Assembly: GCA_913042885.1 (NCBI GenBank)
Contig: CAJWLW010000021.1
Span: 1 to 32,032 of the forward strand
DNA length: 32,032 nucleotides
Source: an uncultured Lentisphaeria bacterium
GTDB taxonomy: Bacteria; Verrucomicrobiota; Lentisphaeria; JABSQK01; CAJWLW01
Reading direction: 5' to 3'
The notes under the pieces are model-generated. The model worked only from the letters and a program-made list of their open reading frames with translations. It made no database searches and was not told the origin of the DNA. Shown here piece after piece: positions 26,224-32,032 of this stretch. The translations under genes and the position numbers were made by a program. How positions within the stretch are numbered: the stretch's first letter is position 1; each line of letters begins with the position of its first letter.

Positions 26224-26592
26224 GCAACTCCTCGTTCGGCTGCCGACATAGCGCCGTACAGATTTCCTATTGATTACACACGGGCGGGAAGATGGTATTT
26301 CATCCAGCCGAAGTCAAATAGTGCAGCCGATGAACAATCGTTCGCTGCACGGTTTTGCGGTGTGGGAAGGTTTTTTTCTATCAAGATATAATATTCATAA
26401 AATATTCTGATTAAATTATTTACACATCAATATGACGGCTGAATCATGAGTATTATCCTAATATTACTGAAACCTTCTCTGCACTCATCGCATCGAAAGA
26501 AATGAGTTAGGTTGTGGATTGCTTGTGTTAGATGTTAGACACAAAGGATGTGACGGGGGACGGGGGTATAGGATAACCCGACGCGAGGTGGG
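26224..26592. promoter_or_regulatory. Divergent intergenic region with AT-rich block
   Basis: This 369-base gap separates rhaB (leftward) from the tandem lipoproteins (rightward). Bases about 26370-26460 are very AT-rich, with many overlapping -10-like hexamers on both strands (for example TATAAT near 26388 on the plus strand), so I cannot choose one promoter. Closer to the lipoprotein gene, TTGTGT at 26523-26528 and ACACAA at 26539-26544 form a 6-base dyad with a 10-base centre, a possible operator. No gene is supported here. Confidence 0.45.
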
Positions 26593-26595
26593 ATG

Positions 26596-27936
26596 ATGAA
26601 AGGCGGCGCCCGACACCGATTGATGGCAGCGGGGCAGGCATGTGTGCTGGGTTTCGGTCTGATCGTGATATCCGGCTGCAACACCACAGAGCAGGCGCGG
26701 CCCACGCTGATCGAAAAGTCGAGAAAAAAGAACGCTGTCACGGCTCGCCTGACCAGACGCACCCGACGCTCGCAGAAACTCCCCGACCGCACCGTCGGCA
26801 ACGTATTGGCTGATCCACAGCCGCATGTCAATAGACAGATAGCTATCTCGGGTCTCGTCCGTGACGCTCAGATCAAACCAGTGTCACACGATCTGACCCT
26901 GCTGTCCCTGCATGTAAGCGATACCAGTACCAACACACAAAAGATTTCAGCCTCGCCGTATCCTGGCCAGGCTGCCGTAGTTGATCCCCTCGGACAAGTC
27001 GCTACACTCCTTCGTCAGGCTTCCGAGAACATCCACGACGTACCCTTCCAAGATCTTGAAGCCGACCCGATCGAGCAAATCTCCTATGATCTGCGGGCAG
27101 CGGCCAGTCAAATGAAGGCGCTGTCGCTGTTTTACCAGGCCGAGGGCATGCCTGAAATCGGCGTCGCCATCGATCAGATCGCCGTGGGCTACAGGCAAGT
27201 CGGCGAAGCCTATGGGACGATCGCAATGGTCGCCCGCCACATCCCTGACCCCACCGCCACGGATGACCGCGGAAACGTCGTCGACAATGCCCGGTTGGTC
27301 GTCGATGTACAGCCGGCCCAAAGATTTCAAACGTACATCCTGATGGCTGCCCAAGAGCTTTTGAAAGCAGTGGATTTTCTCATCGCGAACCGTGACGAGA
27401 TCGACCGCAGCAGCATCCGATTCGATCATAGCGAACTGACCAGCCAGACCGGTTTGGCGCTGCACTCCGTGGGGCATGTGCTCGAAGCCGAAGCCTGGCA
27501 GTACCGAAAACTTCACGAGCCGGGTCTCGAGCGCGACTTTCGGGAGATGAGCCGGGTATTTGTCAATCTTGGCGAAGGAATCGCGTCGATAAACGGTGGC
27601 TTCCGGGCCCTGGGCGAACAACTCGAAATTCAGTTCCCGAGCATCGTCTTCGACAGTCGGGGCCTCACCATGCTGCGCTGCGCCTATGTCGGCTACAACA
27701 AGAAGGTTCTCGAAGACTGCCGAGCGAAACTCGCACAGCTCGACGGGAACGAACCGATCACGGTCCATGGCCGGCTGATTCATGGCAACCTGCTCGAGGA
27801 AATGAACCTGCTGTGGGTCAAAATGGAGTCGGTCACTCTCGACGGACTGACGATCAACCTCGCATACGACGATGGTACGAGTTCGGTGCACAACATGGCG
27901 GCCTTCTATGATTGGACCAAAACCATTGAGGAATGA
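26596..27936 (+). CDS. Lipoprotein of unknown function with helical insert
   Basis: 446 residues from the ATG at 26596; an adjacent ATG at 26593 is equally in frame, and GAGG upstream suits 26596 better. A lipoprotein signal ends at VISGC (Cys near residue 25). A basic stretch (RKKNAVTARLTRRTRR) follows. Residues about 62-110 look like a small beta domain (VGNVLADPQPHVNRQIAISG). Residues about 117-345 are predicted long helices without family features. Residues about 350-440 return to a beta-rich module (LRCAYVGYNKKVLEDC, ITVHGRLIH). The outer two modules resemble, in order, the two halves of the next gene's product, so this protein looks like that domain with an insert. The stop is one base before the next ATG, so the pair is co-expressed. 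I do not recognise a function. Confidence 0.8.
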   Translation: MKGGARHRLMAAGQACVLGFGLIVISGCNTTEQARPTLIEKSRKKNAVTARLTRRTRRSQKLPDRTVGNVLADPQPHVNRQIAISGLVRDAQIKPVSHDLTLLSLHVSDTSTNTQKISASPYPGQAAVVDPLGQVATLLRQASENIHDVPFQDLEADPIEQISYDLRAAASQMKALSLFYQAEGMPEIGVAIDQIAVGYRQVGEAYGTIAMVARHIPDPTATDDRGNVVDNARLVVDVQPAQRFQTYILMAAQELLKAVDFLIANRDEIDRSSIRFDHSELTSQTGLALHSVGHVLEAEAWQYRKLHEPGLERDFREMSRVFVNLGEGIASINGGFRALGEQLEIQFPSIVFDSRGLTMLRCAYVGYNKKVLEDCRAKLAQLDGNEPITVHGRLIHGNLLEEMNLLWVKMESVTLDGLTINLAYDDGTSSVHNMAAFYDWTKTIEE

Positions 27937-27937
27937 C

Positions 27938-28561
27938 ATGAAACTACTGGCACGAAAATCAAACAGCATGCTGGCCCTTCCAGCGATCGTGGCTTTGGTC
28001 CTGGTCGGATGCACGTCTACCAAAAAAGCGACGACGATGACGATGACAGCAGACGGGTACGTGCCGACGTCCATCGAGCAACTGCGCAGCGACAGCGAAG
28101 CATTCCGTGACCAACGTGTCGTGCTCGAAGCATATATCCTCGGCATGGAGTACGGCACCAATGCCGACGATGCCGATCAGTGGATCATGGTGCTCGGCGT
28201 GGAGCCGCAGTTCAACGATTCGATCGCTGGGCAGCTCATCTTTCCAAAGATTGAAGTCAAGGTGCGCGTTGCCGAGGACGGCTACAACCGAAAGATCCTG
28301 CGCCGCTGCTTCCAGATTTGCTCCGAAAGCCGACGCAAAGGCGACGAAGTGACAATTTACGGTCGCTACCAACCGAAGGAGGCCTATGCCCAGTACCACT
28401 CCGGCGTCGACATCCTGCTCGATAAGATCGCCATCGGCGAAACCGTCATCAACACTGACTTCAACGACCACAGCGTCTTCACGGAAAAAACGCCGGGAAT
28501 GGTCAAGAAGACGTACCAGGGCGTCAAGAAGATTACTAATCTCGCCGGAACTGTGCTGTAG
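27938..28561 (+). CDS. Lipoprotein of unknown function, partner of the preceding gene
   Basis: 207 residues. A lipoprotein signal ends at LVLVGC (about residue 25). The mature domain has SIEQLRSDSEAFRDQRVVLEAYI, a pattern seen in small OB-like beta barrels that begin 'region - position - quench - V - G'. A second part follows with DGYNRKILRRCFQICSES, DEVTIYGRYQP and DKIAIGETVINTDF. The same two parts occur in the upstream protein on either side of a large helical insert (YNRKIL/YNKKVL, VTIYGR/ITVHGR). Both proteins are probably anchored in the same membrane leaflet. GAGGA lies six bases upstream, inside the end of the previous gene. No known function can be assigned; an OB-like fold is an inference from the pattern. 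Confidence 0.82.
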   Translation: MKLLARKSNSMLALPAIVALVLVGCTSTKKATTMTMTADGYVPTSIEQLRSDSEAFRDQRVVLEAYILGMEYGTNADDADQWIMVLGVEPQFNDSIAGQLIFPKIEVKVRVAEDGYNRKILRRCFQICSESRRKGDEVTIYGRYQPKEAYAQYHSGVDILLDKIAIGETVINTDFNDHSVFTEKTPGMVKKTYQGVKKITNLAGTVL

Positions 28562-28649
28562 CCTATTTTCTCGGCATATCCACAAATATTATCAAGAAAA
28601 AAACAGAAATTTGTCAACATATTTCTACCCCGCTATGCAGGAACTGTGA

Positions 28650-28793
28650 ATGACCACCGGCGAACGGAAAAAGAATCTCCTGCGCCTTGACTTTCTGGGC
28701 TATTCGCGTGTATCTTACAAAAGCATGCGAGGACATAGCAGCCTGGACAAAGGCAGCGCTTGCCAACGGCCACGGGGATTGAATCAGCTATGA
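28650..28793 (+). CDS. Possible small protein of 47 residues
   Basis: The ATG has AGGA seven bases upstream, and the frame ends in a TGA that overlaps the ATG of the next small gene by four bases (ATGA), an arrangement typical of coupled genes. The product is basic (MTTGERKKNLLRLDFLGYSR), with no signal peptide and no family I know. A -35/-10-like pair (TTGTCA 28611-28616, TATGCA 28634-28639, 17-base spacer) lies just before it, which would make the message nearly leaderless. It may be only a chance frame over the leader of the next gene. Confidence 0.35.
   Translation: MTTGERKKNLLRLDFLGYSRVSYKSMRGHSSLDKGSACQRPRGLNQL
28687..28716 (+). promoter_or_regulatory. Candidate promoter of the 53-residue small gene
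   Basis: TTGACT (28687-28692) and TATCTT (28711-28716) are 18 bases apart, close to sigma-70 consensus. Transcription would begin near 28723, about 67 bases before the ATG at 28790. It lies inside the possible 47-residue frame, so the two calls compete; if this promoter is used, that frame is not translated from the same message. Confidence 0.45.
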
Positions 28794-28951
28794 ACATTCT
28801 GGAAAAAATCAAGGACCTTCACGATCGCGTCTTCGATGCAGTAATCGATGGAGCCCGCAAGTTGGTAGGCAAGGCAGGCGACAAGCCGGTAACAGTTCCC
28901 GTCCGCGTCGCCCCGTCCGACAAACAACCACCGACGGACTGCCGCCGTTAA
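28790..28951 (+). CDS. Small amphipathic protein of 53 residues
   Basis: The ATG at 28790 opens MNILEKIKDLHDRVFDAVID, and the frame continues through GARKLVGKAGDK to a Pro/Val-rich tail ending DCRR. The first 30 residues would form one amphipathic helix with regularly spaced Ile, Leu, Val and Phe and with Lys, Asp and Arg on the other face. There is no signal peptide. The ribosome site is weak (GGGGA twelve bases away), so translation may depend on coupling to the overlapping upstream frame. It is followed at once by two hairpins, the second a strong terminator, which shows that a transcript ends here. I do not recognise the family. Confidence 0.5.
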   Translation: MNILEKIKDLHDRVFDAVIDGARKLVGKAGDKPVTVPVRVAPSDKQPPTDCRR

Positions 28952-28960
28952 ACTGGTTTC

Positions 28961-28980
28961 GGTGCATCACCCGATGCACC
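28961..28980 (+). repeat. Perfect 8-bp hairpin before the terminator
   Basis: GGTGCATC (28961-28968), a four-base loop, and GATGCACC (28973-28980) form a perfect stem nine bases after the stop codon of the 53-residue gene and six bases before the terminator hairpin. It has no T-run of its own. It may stabilise the 3' end of the message. Confidence 0.6.
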
Positions 28981-28986
28981 ATACAA

Positions 28987-29033
28987 GCGGGGCACTGGAC
29001 CAAAACACGACGGTCCAGTGCCCCGCTTTTTTT
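28987..29033 (+). terminator. Strong intrinsic terminator
   Basis: GCGGGGCACTGGACC (28987-29001) and its exact complement at 29012-29026 form a perfect 15-base stem with a ten-base loop, followed by seven T (29027-29033). The sequence before the left arm is not A-rich, so it works only for rightward transcription. It closes the unit that carries the small gene(s), and possibly the lipoprotein pair. Confidence 0.95.
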
Positions 29034-29192
29034 CTATTTTGAGAATTCGAGAGTTTGATGACCAGGATTTCTTCGCCGCCATCGGCGATGGTGCCACGCC
29101 GTGCCTCGGCAATTTCTCACCACGATCCAACACTGACGCCGAATTTTGACGAAGGCACTTCGGTACCGTGCCGCAAAAGAGGGCCGCACGGG

Positions 29193-29220
29193 TTGCGGTT
29201 CTGACGCCCGCGGCTATCCT
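29193..29220 (+). promoter_or_regulatory. Candidate promoter giving a near-leaderless message
   Basis: TTGCGG (29193-29198) and TATCCT (29215-29220) are 16 bases apart. The hydrolase ATG follows only nine bases after the -10 box, and no Shine-Dalgarno is present, so the message may start at or next to the ATG. Confidence 0.3.
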
Positions 29221-29229
29221 GTACACCTT

Positions 29230-30102
29230 ATGTCAAAAGATACCTTCGCGGAACTCTACCCCTTCGAATCCAACTTCTTTAAGCACGACGGGCTGCGCTA
29301 TCACTACCTCGACGAGGGTAGCGGTCCCGTGCTCCTGATGCTGCACGGCAACCCGACGTGGTCGTTCTACTACCGAGAACTCGTTTGCGGACTCCGCAAC
29401 CGCTTTCGCGTAATCGTCCCGGATCATATCGGCTGCGGATTCTCCGATAAGCCGCAGCGCTATCCCTATCGACTGCAGACCCACATCAACAACGTCGAGG
29501 CGCTGCTCGAACACCTCGGCATTGAGCAGTATAGCCTCGCCGTCCACGACTGGGGCGGGCCGATCGGTTTCGGCGTCGGCGGGCGCAAACCGGAGCGTGT
29601 CGAGCGTCTGATCGTCTTCAATACGACTGCCTGCCTGACGCGCAGGTACCCGATCGGCATTCTGGCCTGCAAAGTCCCCTTGCTCGGCAGCATCGCCGTG
29701 CGCGGCTTCAATCTGTTCGCCAAGTGCGCCGTGTGGTTCGCCAGTTGCAACCCGGAGAAGATGACGAAGGATATCGCTGCCGGCTTTCTCAAACCCTACG
29801 ACAGTTACGCCAATCGGGTCGCGACCCTCGCCTTTGTCCGTGATATTCCGCTGAATGACAAGCACCCGTCGTGGCAGGCCGCAAAAACGGTCGTAGACAA
29901 CATCCACAAGCTAGCTGATAAACCCGTCATGATCTGCTGGGGCACGAAGGACTTCTGCTTCACCGACTTTTTCCTGAAAGACCTGCGACAGCGTTTTCCG
30001 CAAGCGCACGTGCACGAGTTCCACGATGCCGGTCATTATGTCGTCGAGGACGCCGGCGACGAGATTCTGGAACTGGTCGAACGATTCCTCGACGGGCGCT
30101 GA
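29230..30102 (+). CDS. Alpha/beta hydrolase, haloalkane-dehalogenase/OleB-like
   Basis: 290 residues. The oxyanion segment LMLHGNPTWSFYYREL is typical of haloalkane dehalogenases and of the olefin-pathway enzyme OleB. The nucleophile elbow is VHDWGGPIG with Asp107, and the catalytic His269 lies in HDAGHYVVEDA. A nucleophilic Asp rather than Ser marks this branch. Haloalkane dehalogenases replace a carbon-bound halide with hydroxyl; OleB removes CO2 from a beta-lactone to give an alkene. The other ole genes are not in the window, so I cannot choose. There is no signal peptide. The frame extends upstream to 29146, but those residues look random and the conserved part begins at 29230. It has no Shine-Dalgarno. 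Confidence 0.88.
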   Translation: MSKDTFAELYPFESNFFKHDGLRYHYLDEGSGPVLLMLHGNPTWSFYYRELVCGLRNRFRVIVPDHIGCGFSDKPQRYPYRLQTHINNVEALLEHLGIEQYSLAVHDWGGPIGFGVGGRKPERVERLIVFNTTACLTRRYPIGILACKVPLLGSIAVRGFNLFAKCAVWFASCNPEKMTKDIAAGFLKPYDSYANRVATLAFVRDIPLNDKHPSWQAAKTVVDNIHKLADKPVMICWGTKDFCFTDFFLKDLRQRFPQAHVHEFHDAGHYVVEDAGDEILELVERFLDGR

Positions 30103-30106
30103 ACTG

Positions 30107-30136
30107 TTCGACTCTCTCCGACATACACGCTATTGT
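30107..30136 (+). promoter_or_regulatory. Candidate promoter of efp
   Basis: TTCGAC (30107-30112) and TATTGT (30131-30136) are 18 bases apart and leave a leader of about 45 bases before the efp ATG. The match to consensus is moderate. Confidence 0.3.
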
Positions 30137-30188
30137 ACTGCCCGCGTACAAACACTGGACACCGAACACTTAGACTTGTGAGGCAATC

Positions 30189-30755
30189 ATGTATAGCGCA
30201 TCGGATCTGCGAAAGGGGATAAAAATCGAAATCGACGGAGCTCCCTGGCAAGTCACCGACTTTGACTTCTGCAAGCCGGGAAAGGGCCAGGCCCTGTACC
30301 GCTGCAAGATGAAAAACATGATCAGCGGCATCACTATGGACAAGACCTACCGCGCCAACGACAAGATCGGCAAGCCCACTCTGGAGGAACGCGATTTCAT
30401 CTTTTCATACGCCGAAGACAACACGTACATTTTCAGTGACAACGAAACGTACGAGGAAGTCCGGCTGGACGGTGACCTGCTCGGTGAACAGAAATGGTTT
30501 CTGATCGAGAACATGGACTGCAAGATTCTCAACTTCAACGGGCAGTCTATCGGCGTGACCCTGCCGAACTTCGTCGAGAAGAAAATCACCGACACCGAAC
30601 CTGGCGTCCGCGGAGACACCGCCACCAATGTGACCAAGGGTGCCAGGATCGATAACGGTTATGAAATACAGGTGCCGCTTTTCATCAACGAAGGCGATAC
30701 CATCAAGATCGACACGCGCACCGGCGAATATTCGGAACGTGTCAGCAAAGGCTGA
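30189..30755 (+). CDS. efp: Elongation factor P
   Basis: 188 residues with the three beta-barrel domains of EF-P. It enters the ribosomal E site and rescues ribosomes stalled on runs of proline. The domain I loop CKPGKGQALY has Lys32 at the tip, the residue that is beta-lysylated in the lysine-modifying branch (Lys34 in E. coli). The C-terminal part contains GVTLPNFVEKKITDTEPGVRGDT and ends with IDTRTGEYSERV, both typical of the family. GAGG lies six bases before the ATG. The modifying enzyme EpmA follows 101 bases downstream on the same strand, which fits the lysine at the tip and indicates that this EF-P is modified. Confidence 0.97.
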   Translation: MYSASDLRKGIKIEIDGAPWQVTDFDFCKPGKGQALYRCKMKNMISGITMDKTYRANDKIGKPTLEERDFIFSYAEDNTYIFSDNETYEEVRLDGDLLGEQKWFLIENMDCKILNFNGQSIGVTLPNFVEKKITDTEPGVRGDTATNVTKGARIDNGYEIQVPLFINEGDTIKIDTRTGEYSERVSKG

Positions 30756-30856
30756 CGCGTGGCGCGGCAGGAGTGCGGGAGTTTGGGAACCCGGCAGTCC
30801 CCATCGCTGGGCTACTCCACGACTCCAGTACTCCATCATCCCGAGAGATATAGAGT

Positions 30857-31732
30857 TTGAGCACCTTGCAACTGCGCAGCGACGTCCTGCGCCTGATTCG
30901 GACCTTCTTCGACGGGCGCAACTATCTCGAGGTTCAGACGCCGGTCAGCGTTGAAACACCGACTCTCGAGGATTACATCGACGCCATCCCCGCCGGTGAT
31001 CAATGGCTGCGGACCTCGCCCGAGCTCCACATGAAAAGACTGATCCAAGCCGGACACCCGCGGGTCTTCCAGATCGGCCCGTGCTTCCGCGCCGGGGAGT
31101 ACGGCACCCGGCATCGGCCTGAATTCACCATGCTCGAGTGGTACTGCGCAAATGCCGATTACCGCGATATCCTGCAGGAAACTCAGGAACTGCTCCAGGC
31201 TGTCGCCGCCGGACTCGGCCGGCCTGACCCCCTGCCCTGTCGCAATGAAACCATCGACCTTGGCACCTGCGAGGTCCGCACCGTGCGTGAGACATTTGCG
31301 AAATTCGCAGATGCGGATGCCGCAGCACTGAGCACGACCGAATTCAATTGCCTGCTGGTCGAAACTGTGGAGCCGCGACTCGGTCGGAACTGTCCGTTTT
31401 ACATGATCGACTATCCCGCCGCGATGGCAGCGCTGGCCCGAACACCCCCTGCCGATCCAAGCATCGCCGAACGCTGGGAACTGTATATCGCCGGTCTTGA
31501 ACTGGCCAACGCCTACAGCGAACTGGTCGATCCTGTCGAACAACGCCGACGCTTCGAGGCCTGTGCCGATCTACGTCGAAGCGACGGGCGCGAAGCATAT
31601 CCGATCGACGAAAAATTTCTGGCGGCGCTTGAAGCCGGGATGCCGCCAACCGCCGGCTGCGCGTTGGGAATCGATCGACTGTTGATGGTGCTCGCGGATA
31701 CCGATGATATTGCGGATGTATTATTCGAGTAG
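30857..31732 (+). CDS. epmA: EF-P lysine lysyltransferase (EpmA/PoxA/GenX)
   Basis: 291 residues, somewhat shorter than E. coli EpmA (325). It is a class II lysyl-tRNA synthetase catalytic core without the tRNA-binding domain and attaches beta-lysine to EF-P. Landmarks are RTSPELHMKRL, motif 2 in FRAGEYGTRHRPEFTMLEWY, and motif 3 in GCALGIDRLLMVLA. The start is a TTG at 30857, with only a weak GAGA upstream. The first residues (LSTLQLRSDVLRLIRTFF) match the family's opening helix, and no ATG fits better. The leader carries repeated ACTCC-type pyrimidine runs. It follows efp. The aminomutase EpmB, which supplies beta-lysine, is not in the window. Confidence 0.95.
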   Translation: MSTLQLRSDVLRLIRTFFDGRNYLEVQTPVSVETPTLEDYIDAIPAGDQWLRTSPELHMKRLIQAGHPRVFQIGPCFRAGEYGTRHRPEFTMLEWYCANADYRDILQETQELLQAVAAGLGRPDPLPCRNETIDLGTCEVRTVRETFAKFADADAAALSTTEFNCLLVETVEPRLGRNCPFYMIDYPAAMAALARTPPADPSIAERWELYIAGLELANAYSELVDPVEQRRRFEACADLRRSDGREAYPIDEKFLAALEAGMPPTAGCALGIDRLLMVLADTDDIADVLFE

Positions 31733-31839
31733 CTGCCGGAAATACCCACACCGCGGTTGTTCGGAAAATTTCGCGCCACCCATTTTTTCACCCAGCTCAT
31801 CCATCCTGGCGGAGCCTTGGAGCTTGGCTTGTAGGACGC

Positions 31840-32032
31840 TTGCCGCTGCTCGACAAGGAACTGCGCGAACTGGCTGCCAAGCGCCGCACGTAGATGACTC
31901 GCTGCGCCGACGCCATCGTGCTCTTCGCCACCGGCGTTCTGATGATGGACACGCCTCAAGAAAATCAGTTCGTTCCAAACAGTCCCTTGCCCAAGCCGTC
32001 TGTGAGCATCTTGATGGCGCGCGCAGCATCGA
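31840..32032 (+). pseudogene. Degraded start of an ABC-2-type permease (runs off window)
   Basis: The plus frame reads LPLLDKELRELAAKRRT, then a TAG at 31891-31893, then MTRCADAIVLFATGVLMM. In planctomycete ABC-2 permeases I know the conserved opening RELxExAxRRTYxxRxxYAxxLF; here the first Tyr is replaced by the stop and the second by Asp. The only start in frame is TTG at 31840, with AGGA close by. After the first helix the similarity fades (residues after MMDT). I read this as a broken or remnant permease gene downstream of epmA, but the window ends before it can be judged. A rival reading is the last 21 codons of a minus-strand gene ending at 31965. Confidence 0.35.

Noticed and set aside
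25006..26391. Open plus-strand frame of 461 codons opposite rhaB
   Set aside because: Antisense shadow of rhamnulokinase; composition and lack of motifs argue against it.
26947..28161. Open minus-strand frame of 404 codons opposite the tandem lipoproteins
   Set aside because: The plus-strand genes have lipoprotein signals, ribosome sites and one-base spacing; the minus frame has none of these.
28723..28789. tRNA-like sequence before the 53-residue gene (GGGGATTGAATC)
   Set aside because: It resembles a T-loop only in part; no cloverleaf or acceptor stem can be formed.
31965..32032. Last 21 codons of a possible minus-strand gene (ends GLGKGLFGTN, stop TGA)
   Set aside because: It reads smoothly, but the plus frame matches a known permease opening over more than 25 residues; too short to call.

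Overview
The window is about 32 kb of moderately GC-rich bacterial DNA packed with genes and cut only by a few AT-rich spacers. The organism is most likely a Gram-negative member of the PVC group, probably a planctomycete. This is inferred from the mix of families: a DUF6370 lipoprotein, a YHS/DUF2231 membrane protein in a metal pump operon, fucI-rhaB sugar genes, and a planctomycete-style ABC-2 permease start at the right edge. There are no rRNA or tRNA genes, no CRISPR array, no integrase and no transposase.

Left block (1-6664, minus strand): a small signal-peptide protein of the ARPP-1/DUF6569 family, a very large secreted alpha-2-macroglobulin-like protein with an intact thioester motif, and the first 408 codons of a presequence-protease-like M16 metallopeptidase that runs off the window.

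Metal block (6789-17794, minus strand): nine genes, several overlapping by 1-8 bases, forming a probable Cu(I)/Ag(I) export operon. In transcription order they are a lipoprotein, a secreted Cys-rich protein, a YHS+DUF2231 membrane protein, two different TolC-type outer-membrane factors, a CusB-like adaptor with two heavy-metal-binding motifs, an oversized CusA-like RND pump and a His-tailed DUF6370 lipoprotein. A candidate promoter lies just upstream of the first lipoprotein. No regulator gene is visible.

Sugar block (17903-26223, minus strand): rhamnulokinase, L-fucose isomerase, a YqeY protein, a GNAT acetyltransferase, a DRE-TIM aldolase, a rhamnose permease broken by three frameshifts, and a Gfo/Idh/MocA oxidoreductase. 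A 62-residue orphan gene sits on the opposite strand between fucI and yqeY. The set points to use of L-rhamnose or L-fucose, with the transporter decayed and the usual class II aldolase absent from the window.

Right block (26596-32032, plus strand): two tandem lipoproteins of unknown function that appear to share a domain, one carrying a large helical insert; a probable pair of very small genes ending in a strong terminator; a haloalkane-dehalogenase/OleB-like hydrolase; elongation factor P with its lysyl-transferase EpmA; and the degraded start of an ABC-2 permease.

The most interesting unexplained items are the tandem lipoprotein pair, the small-gene pair with a promoter-like element shared with the other orphan small gene, the pyrimidine-rich Shine-Dalgarno-less leaders in front of four unrelated genes, and the decayed rhamnose permease inside an otherwise intact operon.
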